Part shown: positions 11,586-21,641 of the stretch, one piece after another
How positions within the stretch are numbered: position 1 is the stretch's first letter
Layout: every line of letters starts with the position of its first letter
Source of the DNA: Lolium rigidum
Taxonomy: Eukaryota; Streptophyta; Magnoliopsida; Poales; Poaceae
Length of the DNA stretch: 64,000 nt
Assembly: GCF_022539505.1 (NCBI RefSeq)
Contig: NC_061513.1
Location: 346,657,617 to 346,721,616 of the forward strand
Direction of reading: 5' to 3'
Translations under genes and position numbers: made by a program
Notes under the pieces: model-generated
What the model saw: only the letters and a program-made list of their open reading frames with translations
The model's database searches: none
Told to the model about the DNA's origin: nothing

Positions 11586-11680
11586 CATACTCGTGCGGAG
11601 ACTGTGTCCCACCCAAGGAGAAAGATTCTCAAAGAAATGATCTTTTATATAGAGAACCGTCAACTTAAGCAAAATACCAT
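11586..11680 (+). repeat. Left copy of a diverged duplication (right copy about 18810-18945)
   Basis: The words TGTCCCACCC, GGAGAAAGATTCTC and AGAGAAC, in the same order, occur here just downstream of the citrate-binding-like gene and again beyond the retrotransposon at 18810-18945. The two copies flank the MITE and the E0 insertion. Confidence 0.65.
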
Positions 11681-11687
11681 GATCTAA

Positions 11688-12297
11688 GGGCATGTACAAT
11701 GGTAGGGAAGACATGCTTTCTCTTAATAGTCCACGTCATCTAGAGAAGACGATAAATATAAGTTGTACAAGCCATCATCATCTGTTATTATCATCTCTTG
11801 CAATAAATGAGAATTAGTTATATTTAGTAGGAAATTGTGTGGCTAAGGGAAGACATGTAATACAATGGAGAAAATAAGCTTCTCTTATTTCATAAGAGAT
11901 CATCCTTTAGCTAAGGAAATGCAATCTTCTCTTTCTTCCTTCTCTATCCTTCAACTTAGCAAAAATCTGAGATCATGTGCAATGGTAGAGAAGGCACGCC
12001 TTCTCTTAGCCCTCCACCTCATGTAGAGAAGATAATAACTATAACATATACAATGCACTGTCTCTTAGTGGTATCCCTTGCAATTAATGGGAATCAATTT
12101 AATTTGGTAGAAAATTAGGTTGCTAAGAGAATACAGGTGGTACAATGGAGCAAATGGTTTTCTTTTATTTTCTAAGGGATCATCCCTTAGCTAAATGAAG
12201 GCAACCTTCTTTTTCTCTATTCTCTCTCCTCTAACTCAGCAAATATCCTACGTGGCAGCTCTAAGGGAGAGCTGACGTCACCGCATTGTACATGCCC
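11688..12297. mobile_element. Dimeric MITE, PIF/Harbinger-like
   Basis: The ends are perfect 14-bp inverted repeats: GGGCATGTACAATG on the left and CATTGTACATGCCC on the right. The G-rich start and flanking TAA (left) and TGA (right) suggest PIF/Harbinger with a decayed 3-bp target site, but the class is an inference. The interior is a head-to-tail dimer. Monomer A starts at 11688 and monomer B near 11970 with a diverged copy of the left end (CATGTGCAATGGTAGAGAAG). Both carry TTGCAAT(A)AATG, GGCTAAG-type and GATCATCC-TTAGCTAA segments in the same order. No protein is encoded. Confidence 0.75.
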
Positions 12298-12324
12298 TGA
12301 CGTGGTAACCATAAGGGAAGGCTG
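12298..12324. repeat. Third copy of the MITE right-end sequence, split by E0 (continues at 18787)
   Basis: ACGTGGTAACCATAAGGGAAGGCTG here, followed after the E0 insertion by ACGTCACCCAATTGTAAC, parallels the right end of the MITE (ACGTGGCAGCTCTAAGGGAG, then CTGACGTCACCGCATTGTAC). So a third partial MITE end lay here before E0 split it. Confidence 0.6.
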
Positions 12325-13481
12325 TGTTATCACCGGAATTTGACCAAGCCAGAGGTGGGCCGCGATCAAGACGGATTTGAAGATATACATATAGAAGGGA
12401 TATGTGAATCGGCCTTGTGTATCAAGTTTGGGCTAGTTAGCCCGTGTACCTTAATATAGTAGGCTACGTAGAAGTTAGAGTTTATCTCGTGCACGGTTGG
12501 GTGCACGCTCACATTAGAAAGTCCCCGGGACTATAAATATGTACCTAGGGTTTATGGAATAAACAACAACCAACGTTCAACACAAACCAATCTCGGCGCA
12601 TCGCCAACCCCTTCGTCTCAAGGGTTTCTCCGGTAAGCACCATGCTGCCTAGATCGCATCTTGCGATCTAGGCAGCACGAGCCTGCCCACGTTGTTTATG
12701 CGTTGCTCGTACTGAAGCGTTTTTGATGGCGAGCAACGTAGTTATCATAGATGCGTTAGGGTTAGCATTGTTCTTAGTATCATATCTTTGTCGTAGTGCA
12801 ACCCTTGCGCATCTAGCCGTCCTTGCACCTCATCATGGGTGCGGGGCGGCACCCCGCTTGATCGTTATTTAGTAGATCCGATCCGTTACGATCGCTCCTT
12901 GATTCATCGGGGATTAGTTTAATATCCGCAATAGTTAGGCCTTACAAAGGGTTGGAGGATCCGGCGGCGTGTAGGGTGTAGTTTGCTGGCCCTAGACGAG
13001 GATGTTCCGAGGATCAACCTCGTGTTGGTTTTAGGCCTTGTCTAGGGTTGGCTTACGATCACCGTGCGCGAGCGCGAGGCCCAATCGTGAGTAGGATGAT
13101 CCGATTATGCGGTGAAAACCCTAGATCGTCGTGGATCTCATGTGCTTTATCTTGATCAAGCAGGACCACCATATATTCGGCCACCTTGGACGAATCATGG
13201 GTGGATCGGCTCCATGAGCCGATTCACGGAGATAACTTGAGAGCCGATCGAGGCTCGTATTTAGCGTGTACGTGTGTGCCCTGCAGGAAACTAAGCGAGG
13301 CATCATCCACACCTTCCGACCAGGTATAGGTCGGGTGGCACGCCCTGCAATTTGCATCGGCGCGCGACCGAGGAGGCTGCGGGCCGTCGCTGCGAGGGCC
13401 AGGGCCAGCCGCAGCCCTAGTTGTTCCCGGCTCTACGGTGTTGGCCAGTCGCTGCCCGCCGGTGGGTTTCTGACGTCAACA
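12325..13481 (+). repeat. E0 5' LTR
   Basis: TG...CA ends. It contains a TATA box (TATAAATA, 12532-12539) and, about 105 bp further on, a perfect 16-bp-stem hairpin (12643-12677). It differs from the 3' LTR by scattered substitutions and small indels, such as around 12711-12723. Confidence 0.92.
12643..12677 (+). promoter_or_regulatory. Perfect hairpin in the E0 LTR leader
   Basis: A 16-bp stem with left arm TGCTGCCTAGATCGCA and a TCT loop. It sits downstream of the LTR TATA box, so it would be in the transcript leader. The same hairpin is intact in the 3' LTR at 17939-17973. Its role is unknown; packaging, dimerisation or control of translation are possible. Confidence 0.7.
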
Positions 13482-13486
13482 CATTC

Positions 13487-13503
13487 TGGCACGCCCGGTG
13501 GGA
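13487..13503 (+). other. E0 primer-binding site
   Basis: TGGCACGCCCGGTGGGA starts five bases after the 5' LTR end. The TGG start fits pairing with a tRNA 3' CCA. I did not identify which tRNA. Confidence 0.6.
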
Positions 13504-13543
13504 CCCATCTTCGACGTCAACCACCTCGCCATCCACATCAGAG

Positions 13544-13723
13544 ATGGCGGAAAGCACTCCGGTCAAGTACGAGGACCTGGCCTACAAGCTCCAGAAGAAG
13601 CATGACAAGGTCAAGGCGGTCCTCGGAACCAAACTCGTCGGCTCCTGTAGGGAAACCCGTTTGCGCGGCATCAAGCAATGGAGACACGCACCCGCATCCT
13701 GGTGTCAACATGGTGGATCTTAA
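13544..13723 (+). pseudogene. Truncated gag start of E0 (Tat-like)
   Basis: ATG at 13544 opens 59 codons beginning MAESTPVKYEDLAYKLQKKH, followed by KVKAVLGTKLVGSCRETR. This matches, from memory, the conserved beginning of gag in Tat/RIRE2-type Ty3 elements. The frame then turns into unrelated residues and stops, so the capsid and nucleocapsid parts are lost. Confidence 0.65.
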
Positions 13724-14348
13724 CCACTGCGGAGGGAATCCACGTTGTTCCTAATGAAGCCGACGTTCGCACCACAATACCTTGGCTAAACATAGAGCCG
13801 ATTTCAGCGGTCACACGGCGAGAATCGGCTCGGGGAGAGCACCTAATCAGGGAGCGCGCGCGACGCCGTTGGGCATGTGCGGAGAAAATTTGGTAGCCGA
13901 ATATAAAAAAAAAATTCGGATGCAACCGGAGCCGATGCGTGGCAGTTGACTTGACAAAAAACAGAAAGCAAGTTTACAAGTGTCAGGTCACACACAGAAG
14001 CAAAGAGGCCCTACTGAAGAAATGCATTAAGAGCGTGAAGAGCATCGGCACGGATTCGATCCACATCAGCGATCTCGACCTCGTCATCCTCGTCTCTCCC
14101 CATCACCAGCTGGCTGCTTAGGGCACGGATTTCAGCTAGGTCGGTCTTCAGATCAGCGGTGAGACCTTGTGCTTCCTCTTGGGAGCGAGCAATGAGGATT
14201 CCTCGTCTTGGATGAGTTGTTTGGTCTCCACTGGCCCTCCTTTCGAGGTCCTCCGGCTCCGTGCGTAAGGTCTCAAGTCGACACTATGAGTGGAAGCGGC
14301 GGTCTTTGCGTCTAAAGCAGCCTTCTTCTCGTTGAGCCGCTGGCATTT

Positions 14349-17219
14349 TTACGCAATATCGGCTCTCGGCGGGAGTTGGGCGCGGCGGAGAGTAATCCTT
14401 TGACGAGCCGGCCGCACCCTTGACTTGAGCCCGACAAAGTCGGCTGTCGGCCGGAGTTTAGCTACCGGCACCAGCGGGAGACGAGGCTGGATGTCCTCGA
14501 GGATGCCCACGATCGTCTCGGGGTCCTCAACCGGAGTGTCAGGCGGGGAGGAGAGCGAGGACTTTGAGACGTCTGGAGCGGACCGTCGGCTCGCACCAAG
14601 ATTTGGCTCTTCACCTACTTTAGGGGCGGGCGGCTCGATGGAATCGGGGTCGAATGTCGGCAAGCTCGAAGGATCGCACCCACGGCAAAAGAACAAGAAC
14701 GGTATGGGCATGCGGCGGATGAAAAGTAGGCTCGAGAGAGAAAGGAGAGTGTACCTCTCCCAAGAAAGAAAGGAAGCCGAGGTGGTAACAATCGGCTTTG
14801 CGATATCTTGGTCGGACGGCCGGTCGCGTCACGCGTGGCGAGTTGGAGGGACCGGGGGCGGTAGATGGCATCGGCACCTCTTCAACGACCCCGCTGGAGG
14901 TCTCATTAATCTGCAAGGGGAATGGTAAAGTGGTCCGGTTAGTGACAAGACAACGGGGAACACGAGCTGTCAAGAGGGTTACCTTTGAAACTTCACGGCT
15001 AGGAGAAGAGGTTTGTGGGCCCGTGCGAGCCCTTTGGACACATCGGCGCTTTATGCGCGACCTCGTTTGAGCCGAAGGCGAAGAGCGGCAGGCTCGGGAG
15101 TCGACCTTTTTCTAGAAGCCGGGGTTGGCGAGTCCGTCTGGCTCTGTGTGGTGGATCTGTCCGTACCGCGTGGGTAGGAGTCCCTGGGACTGGACTGTTC
15201 TCCCTCACTGGAGTTCTCTTCGGTGGAAGTCTGAAAGAAGGGGTACGACCATCTTACAAAGGTTGGGAAGGCAAGTGCGATCGATCGGAATATGGTACAA
15301 CTTACCTGTGAACTCGCTTGGGCAGGAGTTACGCGCGTCGGGGTTTTCCGGGCAGCCACCTTCCTCACCGCCGTCCTCGCCGGGTCGAGGCTCGGGGGCA
15401 ACTGGCCCCAAGGATGCTTTGCTTTTGGGAGCCGATTTCGGTGAGATCGGTTGGCCTTCCATTATAACTTTCTTCAGAGGTGGCGAACTCTGATAGAAGA
15501 GGACCACTGGGGCCGGGGGAAGGAATACAAAGGGAGAACCATCAGCTCGCATGGGAGCTGGGCCGTCTTGTTCCTGCCAAGAGGTGAAGTCAGTTCACAG
15601 GCAAATCACCGTTAAGTGGTTACGGGAAATATTTTAAGGAATAGTACCTGGTCAGCGGAGATGTCATGCGCGGTGTCAAGTTGTTTCAATTGCGGTCCTA
15701 ACGCCCTCCTAAAAGCATGGGTCTTCCACATGGACCACCAAGTCTCGAAGCCATCAGTAGTGGAGGAGAAACGGAGGTTGTGAGGAATTGGAAGGGCCAA
15801 AGCATCAAAGAAGGTGTAGCACCTATGACTAGTAAGGGTGTCAGGAAGTTCGGCTCTGCTTGCGGTCAGGTGGTGTAAGAATAAATGCGGAGGCACTTGC
15901 CCGAGACCGAGCTGGCGGGCTACCACTACCGGTTGATAACACTCATAACCAGGTTTGATGATCCGGTTTGAGGTGCTCATTCCAACAGGGAGAAAGCAAG
16001 GACGGATCATGACGGAATACATATGCCGAGTGCTATCGTCATCGGCAAAGCTACCCAATCGGAAGGAGACTGGATTTTCAAAATCTTCCGTTTCAGTATA
16101 AGGAAAGAACAGGGGGTTGTCCAAACCTTGGAAGAAGATCTTGAACCACCCTGCTGCTTCCTTAGGGATCAGCCTTGCTGCACGGGAGACCGTACGGGGC
16201 TTGACCATAGCCGGTGCATCGAATATCCTTCCCGTTAACATGCGGGAAGGTGCGGGAGGTCAAAGGTGGGAAGTACGGGATCTGATCCCGAAAGTATAAG
16301 CTGCGCCCATAGCTGAATAAACCACCGGGGGCCGCCGGTTTTAAGCTGTCTTCGAGAGAACAGCTTGACGGTCATCGGTTGAAGAGATCGATATACCTCT
16401 CCAAGGAACAGGTTTGCCGATGCCGAGATGGGTACCTTTGGCCGAGTTCATAGGCTAGGGAAAGGTAGTTCTTGGTAGGGGCAAGTGATGGGCCGCGAGA
16501 ATATGAAGTGTTCCAACCAAAAGTTTAGGAAGGCTGTGTGTTCTCGCTCTGTCACGGGGCCTTTGGTTTTCATATAACGATCGAGATAGGCGCCCCAGCT
16601 GGTGCACTCTTTTTTAGAAGAAAGGGTGAAAGGGACTTTCGGCAGTTTGAAAGCAGAAGGGCTTGGAGACACAATGTCCAGGCCTGTGATCATGACCACG
16701 TCCAGCAGGGTTGGTGTCATCGGGCCATGGCCGAAAATGAAGCAGTTCAGCGCGTCAGACCAGAAGTAGCCGATGGTTTTCAGAATATTTTCATTCTTCT
16801 CAAGGGGAGACGGTGATAATGATAAGGCATCGGCTATCCCTATAGATTCCCGAGGTGGCGTAATGGGTTTTGGATACTCTATTGTACCATGGCACCCAAC
16901 CTTCGGGGGATTAGGCCGGGCTCGTAGGCGGTCGGCCCGGGAGGTCGAGATCTAAGTGCTGATTCACGAAGGGGATTACGGTAGCTTCACAGGAGATTAA
17001 ATGAGCAGGACTCTCGGAAGAGCGGGGGCCAAGACACATGGAATTGGGGAGAGAGGGATGCGGCAATAGGATGTCGGAGACCTAAAATCAATGACGGAGT
17101 AGAACATTAAGTCAGGTGTTCTTCTGTTCAACCCTGATATTGGCCCTAATGGCGGAGAAGCGGTGGAGTATTACCTTCAAGCCGGAGACCATGGTGTCGG
17201 CGTTGGACGATTCCGCCAT
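14349..17219 (-). pseudogene. Antisense plant mobile domain (PMD) gene inside E0, intron-containing, decayed
   Basis: On the minus strand the gene begins at ATG 17219 (MAESSNADTMVSGLK). It has a donor at 17174 (AAG|GTAATA) and an acceptor before 16951 (CACTTAG|ATC), which join in phase. Exon 2 runs through PPRESIGIADALSLSPSPLE, GYFWSDALNCFIFG and MTPTLLDVVMITGLDI, the hallmark start of the plant mobile domain (aminotransferase-like domain). Frameshifts appear from about 16450. The distal domain half resumes at 16241-15655 (KEAAGWFKIFFQGLDNP, RHMYSVMIRPCF, FETWWSMWKTHAFRRALG) and ends at another apparent donor (GACCAG|GTACTA). Further down (15550-14349) only proline-rich and serine-rich tails remain. 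Some PMD proteins are host silencing factors and many are transposon-borne. Because the introns are antisense to the retroelement RNA they would survive retrotransposition. Confidence 0.78.
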
Positions 17220-17607
17220 TTGATGCGCTGCGGAGTTGGGGCGGTGCGGTTTGAGATCTGAAGCTCGCGAGATCGTGTAGGTGGCAGATTTTGGGGATCT
17301 GAGTTTGCTTTCTCGAGACGGAGGTTGCAGGTGACCGTTTGGAGGGGTAACCAGGTTTGCCCTTGTTTGTTATATGGTAGGGACCGGTGCGTCGCCATCG
17401 GCTCTTTTGGGGTTTGTTTGACTTTGACTATCGGCTAAGATAACTAGAAGCCGATCACGGGGAAGAAAAGAGCCGATTGCTCAAAGACTGCCGAAATTGT
17501 CAAGTCATGCGGAAGAAGTAGTAATAGACAGTACTGCGACGGTTCTGCTCTGCCACGACATGACCCTTTGAAGAATGCATATGGTTTTGCAATTATCATT
17601 ATCAAAA

Positions 17608-17618
17608 CCAGGGGGGCA
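17608..17618 (+). other. E0 polypurine tract
   Basis: CCAGGGGGGCA lies immediately upstream of the 3' LTR (starts 17621), in the position where plus-strand synthesis is primed. Confidence 0.7.
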
Positions 17619-17620
17619 TG

Positions 17621-18781
17621 TGTTATCACCGGAATTTGACCAAGCCAGAGGTGGGCCGCGATCAAGACGGATTTGAAGATATACATATAGAAGGGATATG
17701 TGAATCGGCCTTGTGTATCAAGTTTGGGCTAGTTAGCCCGTGTACCTTAATATAGTAGGCTACGTAGAAGTTAGAGTTTATCTCGTGCACGGTTGGGTGC
17801 ACGCTCACATTAGAAAGTCCCCGGGACTATAAATATGTACCTAGGGTTTATGGAATAAACAACAACCAACGTTCAACACAAACCAATCTCGGCGCATCGC
17901 CAACCCCTTCGTCTCAAGGGTTTTTCCGGTAAGCACCATGCTGCCTAGATCGCATCTTGCGATCTAGGCAGCACGAGCCTGCCCACGTTGTTTATGCGTT
18001 GCTCGTCTCGAAGCCTTTTTGATGGCGAGCAACGTAGTTATCATAGATGCGTTAGGGTTAGCATTGTTCTTAGTATCATATCTTGTCGTAGTGCAACCCT
18101 TGCGCATCTAGCCGTCCTTGCACCTCATCATGGGTGCGGGGGCGGCACCCGCTTGATCGTTATTTAGTAGATCTGATCCGTTACGATCGCTCCTTGATTC
18201 ATCGGGGATTAGTTTAATATCTGCAATAGTTAGGCCTTACAAAGGGTTAGAGGATCCGGCGGCGTGTAGGGTGTAGTTTGCTGGCCCTAGACGGGATGTT
18301 CCGAGGATCAACCTCGTGTTGGTTTTTAGGCCTTGTCTAGGGTTGGCTTACGATCACCGTGCGCGTGACGCGAGGCCCAATCGTGAGTAGGATGATCCGA
18401 TTATGCGGTGAAAACCCTAGATCGTCGTGGATCTCATGTGCTTTATCTTGATCAAGCGGGACCACCATATATTCGGCCACCTTGGACGAATCATGGGTGG
18501 ATCGGCTCCATGAGCCGATTCACGGGATAACCTGAGAGCCGATCGAGGCTCGTATTTAACGTGTACGTGTGTGCCCTGCAGGAAACTAAGCGAGGCATCA
18601 TCCACACATTCACGACCGGGTATAGGTCGGGTGGCACGCCCTTGCAATTTGCATCGGCGCGCGACCGGGGAGGCTTTGCGGGCCGTCGCTCTGAGGGACT
18701 GGGGCCAGCCGCAGCCCTAGTTGTTCCCGGCTCTACGGTGTTGGCCAGTCGCTGCCCGCCGGTGGGTTTCTGACGTCAACA
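17621..18781 (+). repeat. E0 3' LTR
   Basis: TG...CA ends, with the TATA box (17828-17835) and leader hairpin (17939-17973) preserved. It is followed by the GGCTG target duplication. Confidence 0.92.
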
Positions 18782-18786
18782 GGCTG

Positions 18787-19916
18787 ACGTCACCCAATTG
18801 TAACACCATGATCTCGTACTCATGCGAAGACTATGTCCCACCCAGGGAGAAAGATTCTCGAAACTACGGTAGCACATCAACACAAATAGATACCAGATCT
18901 TTTGCCTAGAGAACTGCCAAATTGAGCAAAAACCATGGTTTAAATATACCAAATCTTCTTCCGATACTATCAAACAAATAAATGTTTGACGCATTTTGGA
19001 CGACGGGGTCTGAAAAAACAACAATAGTGTTAGCTATTGTAATATATTCCTCTATTTCCGTGGTCGTATATAAGCGTTTTCTATTCCGTTAATGATTTGG
19101 TGTATTTTATTTATCCTAATTTCATCTTATTAACTTTGATTTGAAAATCATTTAACCGCATGATTTTCATATTTGTTATAGAACCTGTAAATTAATTGGT
19201 GCCAATACAACAAGACCGTGCGCCAAGGCACGCAGGATGCTGGTGGCCAACCACACGCCATGCAAGGCGCTAGCTTTTACGAGGGGAGAGTGTCGCCGGT
19301 GTCACGGTGCGATGAAGATGAGCATCTCCCGCCTGTCGTGGCAGAGATCTCGGTGGCTCCGGGCATAAAATATCACTGTGTTTGAAGATACCAGATGATG
19401 AAAACAACACCCTGCAGTTGGTATCATTATATCAGGGCACAAGGCGCTACTAGAAGAAGGCCATTCCAATGTATTATTCTTCTAATTTAGAAAACAGAAA
19501 TAATCTTTACAGAGGACATTACAAAGGCGTGTCAACATTGGGAGGAGTAGCTGTCACTGCAAGGTATTACAATTTTTCTAGATTCTTGCAAATGTCCAAA
19601 ACTAAATTTTCAGCGGGATTTTTTTGAGGGAAATTGTTCCCTGTGGTTGTGGGCGGTACATCTCAAACTTCACAGATGTTAGCTTTTTTTTTTTTTGAGG
19701 GGATCACAGATGTTAGCTGAGCCGAGTGGTGCTGCGATGTAAATTGGCCTTTTTTTTCGAATCCGATCTAAATTGGGCTTAGGTGGACGGGCCTGATCGA
19801 CTCTATCTCGGATCGCCTCCTCTTCCCGAAGTCCAAACTGACTCCCGTGCGGCCGTGCCTTGTCGACATAGAAATAGAACTAGCCGGTTGCCGCCACCGT
19901 GGCTCCCAGATCAAGG
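18787..19916. other. Region between E0 and the F-box gene
   Basis: 18787-18945 holds the rest of the third MITE end and the right copy of the duplicated downstream sequence. 18946-19190 is AT-rich. 19200-19380 has a GC-richer patch with no convincing frame. A T-run lies at 19685-19698. I see no gene. The last 150 bases before 19917 presumably contain the F-box promoter and leader, but there is no clear TATA box. Confidence 0.4.
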
Positions 19917-21044
19917 ATGGCAGAAGTGGCCGGCAGCAAGCCCCGGCTCCCCGAGGAGATCGTTCTCTGGGAGATCCTGACGCGCCTTCCATCCAAGCCC
20001 CTCCTCCGGTGTCGCGCTGTCTGCCGCTCCTGGCGCCGGCTCCTCACCTCCGACGAGGCCTTCCTCCTCGCCCACCACCGCCGGCAGCCCGCGCTCCAGC
20101 TCGTCACCATCGGGGAAGCCCAGGAGCGCAGGGTAGACGTTCTCAACCACCGGGCCGGCGAGCGGCGCCCCGTCGTCCGGACGGACCTGCTCAGGGGCAT
20201 CGATGACGACCTCTGTCTGCTCGCCGCCTGCGACGGCCTTCTCGTCGTCTTCGCCTACGGGGCCTACCACATCTGCAACCCGGCCACTCGGCAGCGCGCT
20301 CCCCTTCCGCTCCTCCGCGGTGCCTTCGTATGCGGCCTCTACCCACACCGCCCGTCCAGGTCCTACCGGGTGTTGTGCTGCAAGGGACGCGCCGTCTACT
20401 ACGTGCACACCGTGGGATCCACTGAGCTCAGGTGCGTCGGCGAGCCTCCCGAGCAATGGGCGACCCGTGACATCTCGCTCATGTCTGGGTACTGTTACCC
20501 GCCAATCCTCGTACAGGGCAGGCTCCACTGGCGTCCCGTGGCGTTGCTCGGCACCAAGTGCGACAACATGCTGGTTTTCGACACCATGGCTGAGTCCTTC
20601 CGGAGTGTCCGGACACCCGTCGAGGGCCCCTGCGCCGATCCCTTTGAGATGAAGGGGGAGCTTGGATTGTACAACCGCCACGGCCAAATGGTTGATCTAT
20701 GGGTGCTGGAGGACCACGAGAACAACCTGTGGTCGTTCAAGCACCGCATCAAGTTGGAGAGGCCAATTCTTTTCCTGGTGCCGGATGCGCAAGGAGATGT
20801 GTTCGTTATTTCTATGGAAAGTGGGGGCATTGGTTGGCATCAGTGCCTGAAACACTTGTCTGGCAGTGTGGAGACACGGCATAAATGGAGCATGCCTCTC
20901 AACCTGACGAGGCATAGGCTCAAAGAAAGCCTTATCCGGCATGACTTCTTCCTCCCGGAGGAAAGTAATGGTGGTGTGGATGAAACACCGTTGTTCCAGG
21001 GGTTGTCAACTGCGGCGGTGCTTCCTGATGATACTTCTCACTAG
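19917..21044 (+). CDS. F-box protein, single exon
   Basis: There are 375 codons and no intron. The start is the ATG at 19917; an upstream in-frame extension has only a GTG. Residues 9-49 are an F-box: PRLPEEIVLWEILTRLPSKP followed by LLRCRAVCRSWRRLL, with the conserved LP, L-RLP and C-V-SWR positions. F-box proteins link a target to the SKP1-cullin ubiquitin ligase. The rest resembles the F-box-associated domain type, with CNPATRQRAPLP and a later LVPDAQGDVFVI strand region, so this belongs to the large grass FBA-type group. The target is unknown. GC content is high in the first half, as is usual for grass genes. No frame break is visible. Confidence 0.85.
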   Translation: MAEVAGSKPRLPEEIVLWEILTRLPSKPLLRCRAVCRSWRRLLTSDEAFLLAHHRRQPALQLVTIGEAQERRVDVLNHRAGERRPVVRTDLLRGIDDDLCLLAACDGLLVVFAYGAYHICNPATRQRAPLPLLRGAFVCGLYPHRPSRSYRVLCCKGRAVYYVHTVGSTELRCVGEPPEQWATRDISLMSGYCYPPILVQGRLHWRPVALLGTKCDNMLVFDTMAESFRSVRTPVEGPCADPFEMKGELGLYNRHGQMVDLWVLEDHENNLWSFKHRIKLERPILFLVPDAQGDVFVISMESGGIGWHQCLKHLSGSVETRHKWSMPLNLTRHRLKESLIRHDFFLPEESNGGVDETPLFQGLSTAAVLPDDTSH

Positions 21045-21539
21045 ATCAAAGTTGCACTAGATTGAGGGAAATGTGGTTCACCATGTCGGCCAAGCTTATT
21101 GCTTAGTGTCGATGGTTCTGATTTTTGGTCATGTCCCTAATTAAGTCTGTGTTCGGTGTCCCCCAGGTTTCAGGTGCTTTTTTACTTAACCAGGGGCATG
21201 CGCCATTATGTGTCTATTTTACACGTTTTAGGTCTAGGCCTTCTCATTCTATCTCATAAGTAGTAACGCATTGTAATCTCCCTGAAGAAAAAACTATGTT
21301 ATCAATTGCTCCTGGATATATAGCAAAGTGGATGATAAAATTAACTGCAATATTCATGTTATATACCTGTTTGCATACTTTTTGCCATGTCATTTTTGCT
21401 GCCCGCCGTGGCTTCTTTCTGCTTATTATCCTTGTTCTCTCCAATCCACATTTTCGAATCTTGTTACTTTTTACCCTTCTTCTCATTCTTTTATATATTT
21501 ATTCCTCATTTTTCATTGTGTTATTGTCTATCTCTTATA
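21045..21539. other. F-box 3' flank
   Basis: Probable 3' untranslated region and AT-rich flank. Hydrophobic open frames at 21296-21594 come from T-rich composition and have no family features. Confidence 0.4.
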
Positions 21540-21641
21540 CTCTCTTCGATCCATATTACTTGATGCTAATATAGATGTATCTAGACATATTTAGTTGTAT
21601 ATACATCGATTTTAGCATGAAATAATATGGACCTGAGGGAG
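21540..21641. mobile_element. Stowaway-type MITE (Tc1/Mariner), 102 bp
   Basis: CTCTCTTCGATCCATATTAC at the left and AATATGGACCTGAGGGAG at the right form the inverted termini of the grass Stowaway type (CTCCCTC-GTCC consensus). It is flanked by TA on both sides (21538-21539 and 21642-21643), and its interior can fold into a long hairpin. Confidence 0.85.

Larger units (their letters stand above)
12325..18781 (+). mobile_element. E0: complete Tat-like Ty3 LTR retrotransposon, non-autonomous
   Basis: Two LTRs of 1157 and 1161 bp (12325-13481 and 17621-18781) begin TGTTATCACC and end GACGTCAACA. The element is flanked by GGCTG on both sides (12320-12324 and 18782-18786), so the 5-bp target duplication is intact. 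A primer-binding-site-like stretch (TGGCACGCCCGGTGGGA) follows the 5' LTR at 13487, and a polypurine tract (CCAGGGGGGCA) precedes the 3' LTR. In sense orientation only a 59-codon gag start is left; no protease, reverse transcriptase or integrase is readable. Most of the 4.1-kb interior is instead an antisense plant-mobile-domain pseudogene. Placement in the Tat lineage comes from the gag start and the antisense extra gene, as I recall them for that lineage. Confidence 0.9.

Noticed and set aside
19911..20687. 258-codon minus-strand frame opposite the F-box gene
   Set aside because: A shadow frame of a GC-rich coding exon; the plus strand has the F-box motif and a complete ORF.
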